From the NCBI RefSeq assembly GCF_030053395.1, contig NZ_JASGBH010000001.1:248001-312000 (forward strand): 64,000 nucleotides of DNA, read 5' to 3'. Made by a program: the position numbers and the translations under genes. Under the pieces are notes generated by a model. That model had not been told where the DNA came from. It was given only the letters and a program-made list of their open reading frames with translations, and ran no database searches. Source of the stretch: Limnohabitans lacus. GTDB taxonomy: Bacteria > Pseudomonadota > Gammaproteobacteria > Burkholderiales > Burkholderiaceae_C. This document shows, piece by piece, positions 63,053 through 64,000 of the stretch (position 1 is the stretch's first letter; each line of letters opens with the position of its first letter).

Positions 63053-64000
63053 TCACGGGCAGTTGATGACCCGTCCTGGGTTCAGCAGGTTCTGCGGGTC
63101 CAGCGCTTTTTTCACGGCCCGCATCATGGCCAGCGCGGTGGGATCTTTGTACAAGGGCAGCTTGCCCACTTTGAGTTCGCCCACGCCATGCTCGGCGCTG
63201 ATCGAGCCGTCGTATCGGGCCACTTGCTCAAACACCAAGGTGTTGACGCGTTCTTCGTTGTCGCGCAAAAAGACTTGGCCATCGACGCCTTCGGGGGCTT
63301 GCACGTTGTAGTGCAGGTTGCCGTCGCCCAAGTGGCCAAAGTCCACCATGCGCACGCCGGGCACTTCGCGCGCTAGCAGGGCATCGGTCTCGGCCACAAA
63401 GGCCGGGATGCGCGAGACCGGGATGCTGATGTCGTGCTTGATGTTCAGGCCTTCTTCGGCCTGCGCCAAGGTGATGCTTTCGCGGATGTGCCACAGGCCC
63501 CTGGCTTGCGTCAGGTTTTCGGCCACCACCGCGTCGCTCACGCAGCCAGCTTCCAGTGCGGCTTCGAGCAAGGCTTCAAATTGAGCACGCGCATGGGCTT
63601 CGTTCTCGCTGTCGGAGTTTTCGAGTAGCACGCACCAGGGCGTGTCTTGCCAAAGCGGCACGCGCAACTGCGGGTAATGCTTGTCCACCAGGCCGAGTGC
63701 AAACTGGTTCATGACTTCAAAGCCTGTCAGGCCCGGGCCCAGGCGCTGGTGGGCCAGGCCCAGCAGATCCACCGCCGCTTGCATGCTGGGCACTGCGGCC
63801 CAAGCGGTCAGCTGCGCGGCGGGCAGGGGGTAGAGCTTCATGGTGGCAGCGGTGATGATGCCCAGCGTGCCTTCGCTGCCGATCATCAGGTTGCGCAGGT
63901 CGTAGCCGGTGTTGTCTTTGCGCAGGCCTGTCAGGCCGTTCCAGACTTCGCCTTGGGCATTGACCACTTCCAGGCCCAGGCACAGCTCGCGCGTGTTGCC
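63053..64000 (-). CDS. FAD-linked oxidase (GlcD/D-lactate dehydrogenase-like), 5' end cut by window edge
   Basis: The C-terminal 315 residues of an FAD-dependent oxidase of the GlcD/Dld2 type that oxidises 2-hydroxyacids such as D-lactate, glycolate or D-2-hydroxyglutarate. Visible are [27 protein letters not shown], the metal-site [10 protein letters not shown] and [19 protein letters not shown], ending [13 protein letters not shown]. The reading frame continues to position 64000 ([13 protein letters not shown]), so the N-terminal FAD-binding part lies outside. The stop is 34 bases from the thyA start. Confidence 0.9.
   Translation of the reverse strand, partial: GNTRELCLGLEVVNAQGEVWNGLTGLRKDNTGYDLRNLMIGSEGTLGIITAATMKLYPLPAAQLTAWAAVPSMQAAVDLLGLAHQRLGPGLTGFEVMNQFALGLVDKHYPQLRVPLWQDTPWCVLLENSDSENEAHARAQFEALLEAALEAGCVSDAVVAENLTQARGLWHIRESITLAQAEEGLNIKHDISIPVSRIPAFVAETDALLAREVPGVRMVDFGHLGDGNLHYNVQAPEGVDGQVFLRDNEERVNTLVFEQVARYDGSISAEHGVGELKVGKLPLYKDPTALAMMRAVKKALDPQNLLNPGRVINCP

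Overview
The window looks like chromosome of a betaproteobacterium of the order Burkholderiales, most likely family Comamonadaceae (a Limnohabitans/Rhodoferax-like freshwater organism is my guess). The reasons are the high GC content, four orphan Bug/TctC-type periplasmic binding proteins, the pyrG-kdsA-eno-ftsB gene order, BamC, a tiny Ala/Pro-rich lipoprotein, and dense packing with many 4-base ATGA overlaps. I see no rRNA, tRNA, CRISPR array, phage or insertion sequence. No gene-free stretch exceeds about 200 bases.

Layout. 1-6.3 kb: a ribose/fructose-type sugar cassette (PfkB kinase cut by the left edge, permease, binding protein, single-domain ATPase, RbsD/FucU, ROK regulator, transaldolase-like aldolase) around a divergent promoter that carries a palindrome. 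6.4-15 kb: housekeeping genes (amiC, tsaE, queG, an AEC transporter, a Bug protein, xerD, a DUF455 ferritin-like protein, gamma carbonic anhydrase, hslO). 15-20.6 kb: a minus-strand train pyrG-kdsA-DUF1330-eno-ftsB-pnuC-NadR-like kinase, ending in nicotinamide riboside salvage. 20.7-28.8 kb: coaBC, dut, an SlyD-like isomerase, roxA, a small lipoprotein with a structured leader, bamC, dapA, a methyltransferase, an overlooked 46-residue membrane protein and an MFS transporter. 28.9-35.7 kb: parE-parC, then feoA-feoB behind a Fur-like box.

35.7-46.5 kb is accessory catabolism. One part is a LuxR regulator, a DUF3237 protein, a Bug protein and a secreted tannase/feruloyl-esterase/MHETase-like lipoprotein. 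The other is DUF1254, Bug and IclR facing an acyl-CoA dehydrogenase, Bug and class III CoA-transferase, with an IclR-like operator between them. These suggest uptake and CoA-dependent breakdown of aromatic or carboxylic esters.

46.5-60.1 kb holds the least understood system: two loci of the circularly permuted ATP-grasp / alpha-E / transglutaminase type, read away from each other with comEC between them. One locus has a transglutaminase, an ATP-grasp-alpha-E fusion and a 1130-residue DUF2126 transglutaminase. The other has separate ATP-grasp and alpha-E genes, and between these lies a 43-codon minigene repeating the first 21 codons of alpha-E with only synonymous changes. The window ends with xthA, a DUF4337 protein, folA, thyA and an FAD-linked oxidase cut by the right edge.

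A family of paired palindromes (core like GTCGGCGCTTCAGCGCCGAC) recurs at gene ends, mostly between converging genes.
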